A stretch of DNA of 64,000 bases from Streptomyces violaceoruber (GTDB lineage Bacteria; Actinomycetota; Actinomycetes; Streptomycetales; Streptomycetaceae): assembly GCF_033406955.1 (NCBI RefSeq), contig NZ_CP137734.1:2604001-2668000 (forward strand), in the 5' to 3' direction. Below, piece after piece: positions 49,842 to 58,082 of this stretch. The position numbers and the translations under genes are program-made. The number at the start of each line of letters is the position of its first letter. Within the stretch, counting starts at the first letter, position 1. The notes beneath the pieces are model-generated. The model did not search any database. It had not been told where the DNA came from and saw only the letters and a list, made by a program, of their open reading frames with translations.

Positions 49842-51935
49842 GTGACGCGCAGCGTGTACGTGACCGGCATCGACCGCGGCGACGGCCGCCAGGTCGTCGA
49901 GCTGGGGGTCATGGAACTGCTGACCCGGCAGGTCGACCGGGTCGGCGTCTTCCGTCCCCTGGTGCACGACGGGCCGGACCGGCTCTTCGAACTGCTGCGC
50001 GCCCGCTACCGGCTCTCGCAGGACCCCGCGACGGTCTACGGCATGGACTACCAGGAGGCCTCCCTCCTCCAGGCGGAACAGGGCGTGGACGAGCTGGTGT
50101 CCGCGCTGGTCGACCGCTTCCACCTGGTCGCGCGGGACTACGACGTCGTCCTGGTCCTGGGCACCGACTACGCCGACACCCAGTTCCCGGACGAGCTGTC
50201 CCTGAACGCGCGGCTCGCCAACGAGTTCGGCGCCTCGGTCCTCCCCGTCGTCGGGGGCCGCAAGCAGACCGCCGACTCGGTGCTGGCCGAGACCCACAAC
50301 GCCTTCCGTGCCTACGACGGCCTCGGCTGCGACGTGCTCGCCATGGTGACCAACCGGGTCGCGCGCGAGGACCGGGACGAGATCGCCGAGCGGCTCGCGC
50401 ACCGGCTGCCGGTGCCGTGCTGGGTGGTACCGGACGAGCCCGCCCTGTCGGCGCCGACGGTCTCCCAGATCGCGCACGCCCTGGGCGCCGAGATCGTCCT
50501 CGGCGACGACTCCGGGCTCGCCCGCGACGCGCTGGACTTCGTCTTCGGCGGGGCCATGCTGCCCAACCTGCTGGCCGCGCTGACCCCGGGCTGCCTGGTC
50601 ATCACGCCCGGCGACCGCGCCGACCTTGTGATCGGCACGCTGGCCGCGCACAGCGCCGGCACCCCGCCGATAGCCGGGGTGCTGCTGACGCTGAACGAGG
50701 TGCCCGGCGAGGGCATCCTCACCCTCGCCGCCCGGCTGGCCCCCGGCACGCCGGTGCTCTCGGTGACGGGCACCAGCTTTCCCACCGCGGAACGGCTCTT
50801 CTCCCTGGAGGGCAAGCTGGGCGCGGCCACCCCGCGCAAGGCGGAGACCGCCCTCGGCCTCTTCGAGCGGTACGTCGACACCGCCGAGCTGAACAAGCGG
50901 GTCTCCGCGCCCAGCAGCGACCGCGTCACGCCGATGATGTTCGAGCACAAGCTGCTCGAACAGGCCCGCTCCGACCTGCGCCGGGTCGTCCTGCCGGAGG
51001 GCACCGAGGAGCGGGTGCTGCACGCGGCGGAGGTGCTGCTGCGGCGCGGGGTGTGCGAGCTGACCCTTCTCGGCCCCGTCGAGCAGATCCGCAAGAAGGC
51101 CGCCGACCTCGGCATCGACCTCGGCGGCGCCGAGCTGATCGACCCGGCCGCCAGCGAGCTGCGCGACTCCTTCGCCGAGAAGTACGCCGCCCTGCGCGCC
51201 CACAAGGGCGTGACCGTGGAGCTGGCGTACGACGTGGTCTCGGACGTGAACTACTTCGGCACGCTGATGGTGCAGGAGGGGTTCGCCGACGGCATGGTGT
51301 CGGGGTCGGTGCACTCGACGGCGGCGACCATCCGGCCCGCCTTCGAGATCATCAAGACCAAGCCGGACGCGGCCATCGTCTCCTCCGTCTTCTTCATGTG
51401 CCTGGCCGACAAGGTGCTGGTCTACGGCGACTGCGCGGTCAACCCGGACCCGGACGCGGAGCAGCTGGCCGACATCGCGACGCAGTCCGCCTCGACCGCC
51501 GCGCAGTTCGGGGTGGAGCCGCGGATCGCGATGCTGTCGTACTCGACCGGCACGTCCGGTTCCGGCGCGGACGTCGACAAGGTCCGCGAGGCCACCGAGC
51601 TGGTCCGCTCGCGCCGCCCGGACCTCAGCGTCGAGGGGCCGATCCAGTACGACGCGGCGGTCGAGCCGTCGGTCGCCGCGACCAAGCTGCCCGGCTCCGC
51701 GGTCGCCGGGCAGGCCAGCGTGCTGATCTTCCCCGACCTGAACACCGGCAACAACACCTACAAGGCGGTGCAGCGCTCGGCCGGCGCCATCGCGGTCGGC
51801 CCGGTGCTCCAGGGCCTGCGCAAGCCGGTCAACGACCTGTCCCGGGGCGCGCTCGTGCAGGACATCGTCAACACCGTCGCCATCACGGCGATCCAGGCCC
51901 AGCAGTCCCCGACCGAGAAGGCGTCCGCCCAGTGA
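49842..51935 (+). CDS. pta: Phosphate acetyltransferase Pta (long form)
   Basis: A 697-residue enzyme interconverting acetyl-CoA and acetyl phosphate. It is of the long type: an N-terminal P-loop-like (BioD-related) domain without a clear Walker A (MTRSVYVTGIDRGDGRQVVEL), a DRTGG-type middle domain (FGGAMLPNLLAALTPGCLVI), and the C-terminal catalytic domain from about 360 (MMFEHKLLEQARSDLRRVVLPEG, VSGSVHSTAATIRPAFEIIK, SYSTGTSGSGADVDKV, FPDLNTGNNTYK). GTG at 49842 follows GGAGAG. The stop overlaps the ackA GTG. With AckA and pyruvate kinase it forms an overflow/acetate unit. A damaged N-terminal P-loop (GIDRGDGRQ for GxxxxGKT) suggests that domain is regulatory. Confidence 0.95.
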   Translation: MTRSVYVTGIDRGDGRQVVELGVMELLTRQVDRVGVFRPLVHDGPDRLFELLRARYRLSQDPATVYGMDYQEASLLQAEQGVDELVSALVDRFHLVARDYDVVLVLGTDYADTQFPDELSLNARLANEFGASVLPVVGGRKQTADSVLAETHNAFRAYDGLGCDVLAMVTNRVAREDRDEIAERLAHRLPVPCWVVPDEPALSAPTVSQIAHALGAEIVLGDDSGLARDALDFVFGGAMLPNLLAALTPGCLVITPGDRADLVIGTLAAHSAGTPPIAGVLLTLNEVPGEGILTLAARLAPGTPVLSVTGTSFPTAERLFSLEGKLGAATPRKAETALGLFERYVDTAELNKRVSAPSSDRVTPMMFEHKLLEQARSDLRRVVLPEGTEERVLHAAEVLLRRGVCELTLLGPVEQIRKKAADLGIDLGGAELIDPAASELRDSFAEKYAALRAHKGVTVELAYDVVSDVNYFGTLMVQEGFADGMVSGSVHSTAATIRPAFEIIKTKPDAAIVSSVFFMCLADKVLVYGDCAVNPDPDAEQLADIATQSASTAAQFGVEPRIAMLSYSTGTSGSGADVDKVREATELVRSRRPDLSVEGPIQYDAAVEPSVAATKLPGSAVAGQASVLIFPDLNTGNNTYKAVQRSAGAIAVGPVLQGLRKPVNDLSRGALVQDIVNTVAITAIQAQQSPTEKASAQ

Positions 51936-53155
51936 GCTCCACGCGTGTCCTCGTCCTCAACTCCGGCTCCTCGTCGGTGAAGTACCAGCTGATCGACATG
52001 CGCGACGGGGAGCGGCTGGCGGCCGGGCTGGTCGAGCGCATCGGTGAGCGGACGTCGCGGCTGAGGCACACCCTCGTGGCCGCCGGCGACACCCGGGAGC
52101 AGGAGGGCCCGATCGCCGACCACGAGGCCGCCCTGAAGGCGGTCGCCGCCGAGCTGGGCCGGGACGGTCTGGGCCTGGACTCCCCGGAGCTGGCCGCGAT
52201 CGGGCACCGGGTGGTGCACGGCGGCGAGTTCTTCAGCGAGCCCACCCTGATCGACGAGAACGTGCTCACGGAGATCGAGCGGCTGATCCCGGTCGCGCCG
52301 CTGCACAACCCGGCCAACCTCACCGGCATCCGCACCGCGCAGGCGCTCCGTCCCGACCTGCCGCAGGTGGCGGTCTTCGACACCGCGTTCCACACCACGA
52401 TGCCGGAGTCCGCGGCGCGCTACGCGATCGACCCGAAGATCGCCGACCGGTACCGCATCCGCCGCTACGGCTTCCACGGCACCTCGCACGCGTACGTCTC
52501 CCGCGAGACCGCGCGGCTGCTGGGCAGGGCGCCGGGCGACGTGAACGTGATCGTGCTGCACCTGGGCAACGGGGCGTCCGCCTCGGCCGTGCGGGGCGGC
52601 CGGTGCGTGGACACCTCCATGGGCCTGACGCCCTTGGAAGGACTCGTGATGGGTACGCGCTCGGGAGACATGGACCCGGCCGTCATCTTCCATTTGATGC
52701 GCGTTGGCGGAATGTCCGCCGACGAGATCGACACTCTTCTCAACAAGAGGAGCGGTCTGTTCGGTCTGTGCGGTGACAACGACATGCGGGAGATCCGCCG
52801 CCGGGTGGACGAGGACGACGAGCAGGCGGGGCTGGCCTTCGACATCTACATTCACCGGCTCAAGAAGTACATCGGCGCCTATTACGCCGTTCTCGGACGC
52901 GTGGACGCCGTGGCGTTCACGGCGGGGGTCGGGGAGAACTCGGCACCCGTGCGCGAGGCGGCCGTGGCCGGACTGGAGGGGCTCGGCCTGGCGGTCGACG
53001 GCGGGCTGAACGCCGTACGCGGCGACGGAGCCCGGCTGATCTCGCCCGCGGGGGCGCGGGTGGCCGTGGCGGTGGTACCGACGGACGAGGAAATGGAGAT
53101 CGCGACACAGACCTACGCGCTGGTAAATGAATCGGGGAATCCCGATCTCACCTGA
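51932..53155 (+). CDS. ackA: Acetate kinase AckA
   Basis: A 407-residue ASKHA-fold kinase converting acetyl phosphate and ADP to acetate and ATP. Motifs: VLVLNSGSSSVKYQL at the start, GHRVVHGGEFF, PLHNPANLTGI, FDTAFHTTMP (catalytic Asp), RRYGFHGTSHAYV, VLHLGNGASASAVRGG, TRSGDMDPAV and FTAGVGENS. GTG 51932 overlaps the pta stop (GTGA). The gene after it, pyk, is on the same strand 74 bases away but seems to have its own promoter. The codons near 52690-52760 are slightly AT-richer than elsewhere, with no break in the frame. Confidence 0.96.
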   Translation: MSSTRVLVLNSGSSSVKYQLIDMRDGERLAAGLVERIGERTSRLRHTLVAAGDTREQEGPIADHEAALKAVAAELGRDGLGLDSPELAAIGHRVVHGGEFFSEPTLIDENVLTEIERLIPVAPLHNPANLTGIRTAQALRPDLPQVAVFDTAFHTTMPESAARYAIDPKIADRYRIRRYGFHGTSHAYVSRETARLLGRAPGDVNVIVLHLGNGASASAVRGGRCVDTSMGLTPLEGLVMGTRSGDMDPAVIFHLMRVGGMSADEIDTLLNKRSGLFGLCGDNDMREIRRRVDEDDEQAGLAFDIYIHRLKKYIGAYYAVLGRVDAVAFTAGVGENSAPVREAAVAGLEGLGLAVDGGLNAVRGDGARLISPAGARVAVAVVPTDEEMEIATQTYALVNESGNPDLT

Positions 53156-53188
53156 GCGGCATCCCGCCCTTTTGTATTTTCCGCCAGA

Positions 53189-53222
53189 CGGAATATTCCG
53201 CGCCGAAACAAACCGATAGGAT
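53189..53222 (+). promoter_or_regulatory. pyk promoter with 12-bp palindrome and leaderless start
   Basis: TAGGAT (53217-53222) is a good -10 whose start point, seven bases downstream, is the A of ATG 53230. The perfect palindrome CGGAATATTCCG (53189-53200) covers the -35 position 17-18 bases upstream. It is the AT-richest spot in the gap, an operator or a non-canonical -35. Confidence 0.6.
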
Positions 53223-53229
53223 GGCACCC

Positions 53230-54660
53230 ATGCGCCGTTCGAAAATCGTCTGTACTCTCGGCCCCGCGGTCGACTCCCACGAGCAGCTCGTCACGCTGAT
53301 CGAAGCCGGCATGAACGTGGCCCGCTTCAACTTCAGCCATGGCACCCACGCCGAGCACCAGGGCCGTTACGACCGGGTCCGGGCCGCCGCCAAGGAGACC
53401 GGCCGGGCCATCGGCGTCCTCGCCGACCTCCAGGGCCCGAAGATCCGCCTGGAGACCTTCGCGGAGGGCCCCGTCGAGCTGGTGCGCGGTGACGAGTTCA
53501 CCATCACCGCCGAGGACGTCCCGGGCGACAGGACGATCTGCGGCACGACCTACAAGGGCCTGCCCGGTGACGTCACCAAGGGCGACCAGGTGCTCATCAA
53601 CGACGGCAACGTCGAGCTGAAGGTCACCGAGGTCGAGGGCCCCCGGGTGAAGACGATCGTCATCGAGGGCGGCGTCATCTCCGACCACAAGGGCATCAAC
53701 CTGCCGGGCGCGGCGGTCAACGTCCCCGCGCTGAGCGAGAAGGACGTCGAGGACCTCCGGTTCGCGCTGCGCATGGGCTGCGACCTGGTCGCCCTCTCCT
53801 TCGTCCGGGACGCCAAGGACGTCGCCGACGTGCACCGCGTCATGGACGAGGAGGGCCGCCGGGTCCCGGTGATCGCCAAGGTCGAGAAGCCCCAGGCGGT
53901 CGACAACATGGAGGACGTCGTGATGGCGTTCGACGGCGTGATGGTCGCCCGTGGCGACCTGGCCGTCGAGTACCCGCTCGAGAAGGTCCCCATGGTGCAG
54001 AAGCGCCTGATCGAGCTGTGCCGGCGCAACGCCAAGCCGGTGATCGTGGCGACCCAGATGATGGAGTCGATGATCACCAACTCCCGGCCGACCCGCGCCG
54101 AGGCCTCCGACGTGGCCAACGCGATCCTGGACGGCGCCGACGCGGTCATGCTGTCCGCCGAGTCGAGCGTGGGCGCCTACCCGATCGAGACCGTCAAGAC
54201 GATGTCGAAGATCGTCACCGCCGCCGAGCAGGAGCTGCTCTCCAAGGGCCTCCAGCCGCTGGTGCCGGGCAAGAAGCCGCGCACGCAGGGCGGTTCGGTG
54301 GCCCGTGCGGCCGCCGAGATCGCCGACTTCCTGGGCGGCAAGGGCCTGGTCGCCTTCACCCAGTCCGGCGACACCGCCCGCCGGCTCTCCCGCTATCGCG
54401 CGGCCCAGCCGATCCTCGCCTTCACCACCGACGAGTCCACCCGCAACCAGCTGGCGCTCAGCTGGGGAGTGGAGCCGCACGTGGTGCCGTTCGTGAACAC
54501 CACGGACGAGATGGTGGACCTGGTGGACCAGGAGACGGCCCGCCTCGGCCGGTTCAGCGACGGCGACACCGTCGTGATCACCGCCGGTTCGCCCCCCGGC
54601 GTGTCCGGCACCACCAACATGGTGCGGGTCCTCCACCTGGGCGAGACGCGGCGCGGCTGA
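53230..54660 (+). CDS. pyk: Pyruvate kinase Pyk
   Basis: A 476-residue glycolytic enzyme converting phosphoenolpyruvate and ADP to pyruvate and ATP. MRRSKIVCTLGPAVDSHEQL starts at ATG 53230; ATG 53221 is in frame, but the -10 TAGGAT overlaps it, and there is no Shine-Dalgarno, so a leaderless mRNA is the best reading. Motifs: MNVARFNFSHGTHAEH, VIAKVEKPQAVDNM with the catalytic lysine, MVARGDLAVEYP, and ATQMMESMITNSRPTRAEASDVANA. The C-terminal allosteric domain is complete (LVAFTQSGDTARRLSRYR...ITAGSPPGVSGTTN). It ends at a strong terminator, closing the pta-ackA-pyk block. Confidence 0.97.
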   Translation: MRRSKIVCTLGPAVDSHEQLVTLIEAGMNVARFNFSHGTHAEHQGRYDRVRAAAKETGRAIGVLADLQGPKIRLETFAEGPVELVRGDEFTITAEDVPGDRTICGTTYKGLPGDVTKGDQVLINDGNVELKVTEVEGPRVKTIVIEGGVISDHKGINLPGAAVNVPALSEKDVEDLRFALRMGCDLVALSFVRDAKDVADVHRVMDEEGRRVPVIAKVEKPQAVDNMEDVVMAFDGVMVARGDLAVEYPLEKVPMVQKRLIELCRRNAKPVIVATQMMESMITNSRPTRAEASDVANAILDGADAVMLSAESSVGAYPIETVKTMSKIVTAAEQELLSKGLQPLVPGKKPRTQGGSVARAAAEIADFLGGKGLVAFTQSGDTARRLSRYRAAQPILAFTTDESTRNQLALSWGVEPHVVPFVNTTDEMVDLVDQETARLGRFSDGDTVVITAGSPPGVSGTTNMVRVLHLGETRRG

Positions 54661-54683
54661 CTGCCCCCTCCCCGTCGTACGCA

Positions 54684-54718
54684 CCGAGGGCGCCCCCTGT
54701 CGCAGGGGGCGCCCTCGG
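54684..54718. terminator. Bidirectional terminator between pyk and a convergent gene
   Basis: CCGAGGGCGCCCCCTG (54684-54699) pairs perfectly over 16 bp with CAGGGGGCGCCCTCGG (54703-54718), loop TCG. It lies 23 bases after the pyk stop and 24 bases beyond the stop of the convergent gene, so it can serve both. Confidence 0.9.
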
Positions 54719-54742
54719 CGGTTGCGGCTCGCGACCGCGGTA

Positions 54743-56128
54743 TCAGTCGGTGATGTACTGGTGCAGGCCGGGAACGTGCAGGGTGCCGCCGAACTGGCCG
54801 GCCTGCACCACCTTCACGTTGGTGAAGTAGATCAGCGGGATGTCCAACGGCGGCGGGTTCTTCGGGTCGAAGGTGATCGGGATCAGCCCGAGCAGGTTGC
54901 CCGAAATACTTTCGGTGTACATGACCGTGTCGCCGTCGCGGATCGTGGACGTGGAGCCCTTGGCCGCCTGGACGTGGTGAGTCTTACCGGTCGTGTCGTC
55001 CTTGACGATCTGGTGCAGGTCGCCGATGTCGGTGCCTTTGGAGATGACGTACTTCAGGACCTTCTTCGTCGCCCCACTGGCCGTCTTCACCTCGACGATG
55101 CCCTTGTAGGAGGCGCCCTTCAGCGTGAGTGAGCTGGCCTCCAGGTACCAGGGGTCCTCGGGCACGGGCAGCGTGTTGTCGACACCGCCCTCCTCTTCGG
55201 TGGCGGCCGGGCAGTCCTCCGGATCCACGGCGGCGCTCTCGGACGGGCTGGCGCTGGGCGAGGCGGTGACCTCGTCCTTCGCCTCCTCCGCGGCCTTCTC
55301 GGCGTCCTCCGTGGCCTTGTCCACCGTGTCCTTGGTGTCCTCGGCCGCCTTCGACGCCGCGTCGGTCGCGCCGTCCACGGTGTCCTTCACCGTGCCGGTG
55401 ACCTTGTCGGTGGTCTCCTTCACGACGTCGGACGCGTCGTCGCCGACGCTCTGGGACGCCGAGGGGGTCGGCGACGGGCTCGCGGTCTCCTCGGCCTTCT
55501 CGCCACCGGTGAAGATGCCCTCTATGGCGTCGCCGATGCCCTCCAGCAGGCCGCCCTTCTCCGATTCGGAGGGGGAAGGCTCGGCGGCGCTCGCGCCGAC
55601 CGATTCCCTGCCTTCGGACGCGGAGGGGCTCGGACCGGGCTCGGACTTGTCGCCGTCGGCGGCCTTGTCACCGGCGGCCGTGTCGTCCTTGTCGTCGGAA
55701 CCTGAATCCGACGAAGAGGACGCGTCCTTGTCCGTGCCCGGCTTCTCGCCCGTGTCCCCGGCCGACGGCGAGGCGCTGGGCTCCGTCTCGTCCTGCTTGC
55801 CGTCGTCAGTCGCGGAAGGTGAAGGTTCGGGCGACTCGGACGCGTCCTTCTCGGCGTCCGCCATGGCCTCGACACAGGCCTTGTACTCGTCCGCCGTCAG
55901 GCTGTTGGACGACGGCGCGCCCTGGTCGTTCCCGTCCGCGAGGGCGAGGGTCGGTGTGAACCCCAGCCCCATGAGGACCGCCGTGGGCATCGCCGCCAGG
56001 GCTATCGCCTTGCCGGTGGGCACATGGAACCTGGTGAACAGTGGCTTCCTGGGCGCCGCGTGACGTGGCCCCGTTCTCGCACGGGACGTCTCCTCGTCCA
56101 TCCCGTGCTTCACCTCGTCAGCCGGCAC
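54743..56128 (-). CDS. Secreted or anchored protein with long Ser/Asp/Lys-rich region (envelope module gene 3)
   Basis: A 461-residue exported protein of unknown function. A basic N-terminus and hydrophobic helix (AIALAAMPTAVLMGLGFT, about 41-58) act as signal or anchor. Residues 95-315 are low complexity: Ser/Pro/Asp/Lys repeats, then a helical KxTxDxVxG-like array (TDKVTGTVKDTVDGATDAAS) resembling LEA proteins. The last 145 residues form a compact beta-rich domain (DPWYLEASSLTLKGASYKGI...LDIPLIYFTNVKVVQAGQFG). GTG 56128 overlaps the previous gene by 11 bases with GGGAGG before it; ATG 56101 is the alternative. It is the last gene of a three-gene module with DUF6230- and DUF6114-like genes. 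Confidence 0.85.
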   Translation of the reverse strand: MPADEVKHGMDEETSRARTGPRHAAPRKPLFTRFHVPTGKAIALAAMPTAVLMGLGFTPTLALADGNDQGAPSSNSLTADEYKACVEAMADAEKDASESPEPSPSATDDGKQDETEPSASPSAGDTGEKPGTDKDASSSSDSGSDDKDDTAAGDKAADGDKSEPGPSPSASEGRESVGASAAEPSPSESEKGGLLEGIGDAIEGIFTGGEKAEETASPSPTPSASQSVGDDASDVVKETTDKVTGTVKDTVDGATDAASKAAEDTKDTVDKATEDAEKAAEEAKDEVTASPSASPSESAAVDPEDCPAATEEEGGVDNTLPVPEDPWYLEASSLTLKGASYKGIVEVKTASGATKKVLKYVISKGTDIGDLHQIVKDDTTGKTHHVQAAKGSTSTIRDGDTVMYTESISGNLLGLIPITFDPKNPPPLDIPLIYFTNVKVVQAGQFGGTLHVPGLHQYITD

Positions 56129-56675
56129 TGTGCCTCCCGTTCGCCCCGTTGGCCGGGCTCGTTCCTGACCGATCGTCGCCCCCGGGCGCGCTCAGGGACG
56201 GGGCGGAAGCCGAGTCGCCCCCCGAGCTCTCGAAGGCGCCGCCCTCGCCCTTGTCGCTCTTGGCCGACCCCGACTCGACCGGCTCCCCCGGCGCCCACGC
56301 CACGGCCAGGGCACCGCCGACGAGCGAAAGCATGAAGCCGATGATGAAGCCACCGAAGTTGGCGACGGGAATGGACACCAGGGCGAGCAGAATCGCCGCG
56401 ATTCCCGCGAAGACCCGTACGTGCTTCTGGAACCAGAGGCTGACGCCGAGTACGACCAGTAGCACGCCGATGATCAAAGAACCGGCGCCGGCCGTGGTGG
56501 CCATCGCCACCGTCAGGTTTCCGAACTGCAGGTGCGCGTACGGGAAGTACATGATCGGGAAGCCACCGAGCAGGACGAGCAGACCGGCCCAGAAGGGCCT
56601 GGCGCCCCGCCAGCCTCGGAACTGCAGCCTGCGGCGGGTGAACTGGCCGACGGCGGCAGGAGTCTCGGCGCTCAT
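56118..56675 (-). CDS. DUF6114-like membrane protein (envelope module gene 2)
   Basis: A 185-residue integral membrane protein with about four helices (WAGLLVLLGGFPIMYFPYAH, LIIGVLLVVLGVSLWF, VFAGIAAILLALVSIPVA, FIIGFMLSLVGGALAVAW) and a disordered acidic/Ser-rich C-terminus. RRRLQFRGWRGARPFWAGLL is a recognisable start of the family annotated, as I recall, as DUF6114; no function is established. The stop lies inside the start region of the next gene, implying coupling. It is preceded by a hairpin that separates it from the DUF6230-like gene. Confidence 0.85.
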   Translation of the reverse strand: MSAETPAAVGQFTRRRLQFRGWRGARPFWAGLLVLLGGFPIMYFPYAHLQFGNLTVAMATTAGAGSLIIGVLLVVLGVSLWFQKHVRVFAGIAAILLALVSIPVANFGGFIIGFMLSLVGGALAVAWAPGEPVESGSAKSDKGEGGAFESSGGDSASAPSLSAPGGDDRSGTSPANGANGRHSAG

Positions 56676-56751
56676 GGAAAACAGCTCCCTGGTACAGCGT
56701 TGCTGTGGTGGTGATCTGGGCCGCCCCGTCAGGGGACGGCCGGAGGACCGG

Positions 56752-56780
56752 CGGGCGGGGGCGCAACCGGCCCCCGCCCG
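56752..56780 (-). terminator. Hairpin between DUF6230-like and DUF6114-like genes
   Basis: CGGGCGGGGGC (56752-56762) and GCCCCCGCCCG (56770-56780) pair perfectly around a seven-base loop, 12 bases after the DUF6230-like stop. It likely attenuates read-through to the two membrane/secreted genes, giving more of the first product. Confidence 0.7.
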
Positions 56781-56791
56781 TCAGTGAGTGC

Positions 56792-57430
56792 TCAGTAGCA
56801 CTCGTCGACGCCCTTGGACAGCGACATCTTCAGACCGCTGAGCTGGAAGGTGCCGGCCGTGGTGGCCCACGCCGTCTGCTTCACGTCTTTCAGCACGGCC
56901 TTGTCCGCCTGCTGCGCGAAGCCGCCCGGGCTGGTCTGCTTGCCCTCGACCTCACCACTCTTCTGCCTCGGGCCCTTGTTGATGGCCCCGGCAGCCACGC
57001 CGATGTCGATGTTCGTGAAGGTGGCGTCCGCCTCCAGGTCCTGAACATCGATGTAGAGCTGCTTGGCGTGAACCTTCCCCGAGTCCTTCTCGCTGTCGCC
57101 CGCCTTCAGCTTCAGCGTGACTGACCCGATCAGCGGGATGTTCGGAGTGACGACCGACTGGCACATGTTCGTGATAGTGGCCTTGTCGAACGCCGAGACC
57201 GCCACGGCGTGATTGCCGTCCACGCCCTTGTCGTAGGCCCCGTACTGCGAGAAGCCGGTACCCACGAGCTCGTCCGCCGTCACCTTGAACGACTGGCCCG
57301 ACACGCTGAACGACGCGGCGAGAGCGCCCTGCGCGAGGGCGACACCTATCGCAGCCGTGGCGGCCACGCTGGGCACCATCACCACGGCGAACCGCTTCCA
57401 TCTGGTCCCGCCACGCACCTGGGACTCCAT
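56792..57430 (-). CDS. DUF6230-like secreted protein (envelope module gene 1)
   Basis: A 212-residue exported protein. ATG 57430 follows AAGGAGG at good spacing. Signal-type N-terminus: KRFAVVMVPSVAATAAIGVALAQGALA then ASFSVSGQSFKV. The mature part is a beta-rich domain with two cysteines (MCQSVVTP and the C-terminal DECY) that may bond. The family matches what I recall as DUF6230, widespread in Streptomyces and usually followed by a DUF6114 protein, as here. No enzyme motif is visible. It is the first gene of the module, with its promoter in the 650-base gap upstream. Confidence 0.85.
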   Translation of the reverse strand: MESQVRGGTRWKRFAVVMVPSVAATAAIGVALAQGALAASFSVSGQSFKVTADELVGTGFSQYGAYDKGVDGNHAVAVSAFDKATITNMCQSVVTPNIPLIGSVTLKLKAGDSEKDSGKVHAKQLYIDVQDLEADATFTNIDIGVAAGAINKGPRQKSGEVEGKQTSPGGFAQQADKAVLKDVKQTAWATTAGTFQLSGLKMSLSKGVDECY

Positions 57431-57812
57431 ATTTCCTCCTTCTCGGACGTACATCTCCTGGCCTCGGCCCCGTCGCCAGTCGGCGACTCGGCCCGGCAGG
57501 GATGGGAGAAGTGCTACGTCCTCGGGAAGGAGAGCGCCTGTCCTCGGCGGCACGTACAACGCGCCCGAACAACCGGCGATCACCCCCGAGCGACAACCAC
57601 TGGTCGCGCCTGACACGCATCACGCACAACCCTGCTGGACAGGCTTCGCCGGATGAGCGAAGACCCCCCTGTCCAAGGGCCGGCGTCACTGCCGCCGACC
57701 CTGCTCGGTGGGGACCCAGGAACCCCCGCGGCCCGACCGGCTGTCGGGGTACGGGAATGGACCGAGCGTCGCCGATCGTGGTGCATTCTCGCCGTCGGCA
57801 CAAGGGGGTTCG

Positions 57813-57955
57813 TTACTGGCTAGTAGCGGCCGGGTGACCGCGGGACGACGCACCGGGCCCGGTCGGCGACGCTGGGTGTGCCATGAGGGCGGAACAAAAC
57901 TATTGATCGATGGACAGAGTCCGACAGATCGACGCCGCCGACTTACTGGCAGTAA
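57813..57955. promoter_or_regulatory. Two TTACTGGC-type dyads upstream of the envelope module
   Basis: TTACTG-G-CAGTAA (57943-57955) is a perfect 6+6 dyad, and TTACTGGCTAGTAG (57813-57826) is a second, imperfect copy 117 bases further left. The spacing and repeated half-site TTACTGGC suggest binding of a dimeric regulator, perhaps TetR-like. A TTACT/AGTAA dyad also lies before icmA. Confidence 0.45.
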
Positions 57956-57957
57956 CA

Positions 57958-57995
57958 GCGGCCGCGATTACCAAGCTTTGGTAAAGCGCGGCCGC
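57958..57995 (-). terminator. Hairpin terminator of the CnoX-like gene
   Basis: GCGGCCGCG and CGCGGCCGC outer arms plus inner TTACCAA/TTGGTAA arms form one long stem with a small internal mismatch around GCT. It lies about 90 bases downstream of the thioredoxin/TPR gene stop (minus strand). Confidence 0.65.
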
Positions 57996-58082
57996 AGTGA
58001 CGCCTCTTCGACAGCTCCTTCACATACGCAACACGCCGACGGCGTTTAGGACGCCAATCCGGAGCACCGGAGCGGAAGGGGC

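Larger units (their letters stand above)
57431..58082. other. 652-base non-coding region upstream of the envelope module
   Basis: No credible gene on either strand. From right to left it holds the hairpin 57958-57995, the dyad TTACTGGCAGTAA (57943-57955) and a related copy TTACTGGCTAGTAG (57813-57826). The stretch 57880-57970 is clearly AT-richer than its surroundings and is the most likely promoter area. I see nothing identifiable between 57445 and 57800. Confidence 0.5.
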
